A DNA stretch of 5,528 nucleotides from Actinomycetes bacterium (lineage in GTDB: Bacteria; Actinomycetota; Actinomycetes; Actinomycetales; Cellulomonadaceae): contig JAEYNO010000360.1 of NCBI GenBank assembly GCA_023412515.1, forward strand, positions 1-5,528, read 5' to 3'. Numbering within the stretch: the stretch's first letter is position 1; the number at the start of each line of letters is the position of its first letter. Position numbers and translations under genes: made by a program. The notes beneath the pieces were generated by a model. It was not told where the DNA came from. It searched no databases and was given only the letters and a program-made list of their open reading frames with translations. Positions 5,480 through 5,528 of the stretch are shown piece after piece.

Positions 5480-5528
5480 CACCGGGCCGCGGGCGACGCA
5501 CGTCGGCGGCCACGTCAGGCTCCGGCGG

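Noticed and set aside
3791..5482. A 563-residue open frame on the minus strand across the ATPase and permease genes
   Set aside because: It is antisense to an ABC ATPase with all motifs and to a clear FtsX permease; its product is Arg/His/Asp-rich without recognisable motifs.
5411..5528. Possible 3' end of a convergent minus-strand gene (TCA at 5515-5517 reads as TGA on the minus strand)
   Set aside because: Only four codons would be visible, which cannot be told from chance; the hairpin at 5435-5479 is compatible with it but does not prove it.
1..5528. CRISPR arrays, tRNA/rRNA genes, insertion sequences, integrase or attachment sites
   Set aside because: I saw no regularly spaced direct repeats, no tRNA-like cloverleaf, no transposase or integrase motifs, and no terminal inverted repeats on either strand.

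Overview
The window is very G+C-rich, and its GC-biased third codon positions, GTG/ATG starts and protein style (an Ala/Val/Asp/Arg-rich proteome, a lipoprotein, a split MacAB-like exporter with a peptidoglycan-binding adaptor) point to an actinomycete, plausibly a Micrococcales genus such as Cellulomonas. The genus is an inference from style only. All genes I can support are on the + strand; the long minus-strand open frames are GC-driven shadows.

Layout. (1) 3-677: the 3' part of a gene that begins upstream of the window and ends in a DUF2599-like C-terminal domain. A short hairpin sits just after its stop. (2) 678-814: an intergenic stretch with a possible -10 element, a small inverted repeat and a good Shine-Dalgarno site. 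(3) 815-1138: a small gene for a Sec-secreted, cysteine-free protein of about 79 mature residues that resembles a single SH3-like domain. (4) 1158-1186: a perfect 13-bp hairpin with a 3-nt loop. (5) 1211-5410: four genes joined end to start by 4-base stop/start overlaps: a cysteine-containing lipoprotein, a membrane-anchored MacA/HlyD-like adaptor with an inserted peptidoglycan-binding domain, an ABC ATPase of the MacB/LolD type, and a MacB/FtsX-type permease. (6) 5435-5479: a strong hairpin that probably terminates the operon; the last bases hold no gene I can support.

How it may work. The ATPase and permease should form a mechanotransmission-type (type VII) ABC complex in the cytoplasmic membrane. 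The adaptor would sit on its outer face and touch the cell wall, and the lipoprotein is translationally coupled to all three. The small secreted protein directly upstream is the natural candidate substrate, signal or toxin of this complex. The hairpin between it and the operon leaves almost no room for a separate operon promoter, so the two may share one transcript with attenuation. This secreted protein plus lipoprotein plus MacAB-like cassette is the most interesting part of the window. Its function (bacteriocin with immunity, envelope-stress response, or export of another compound) cannot be decided from sequence alone.
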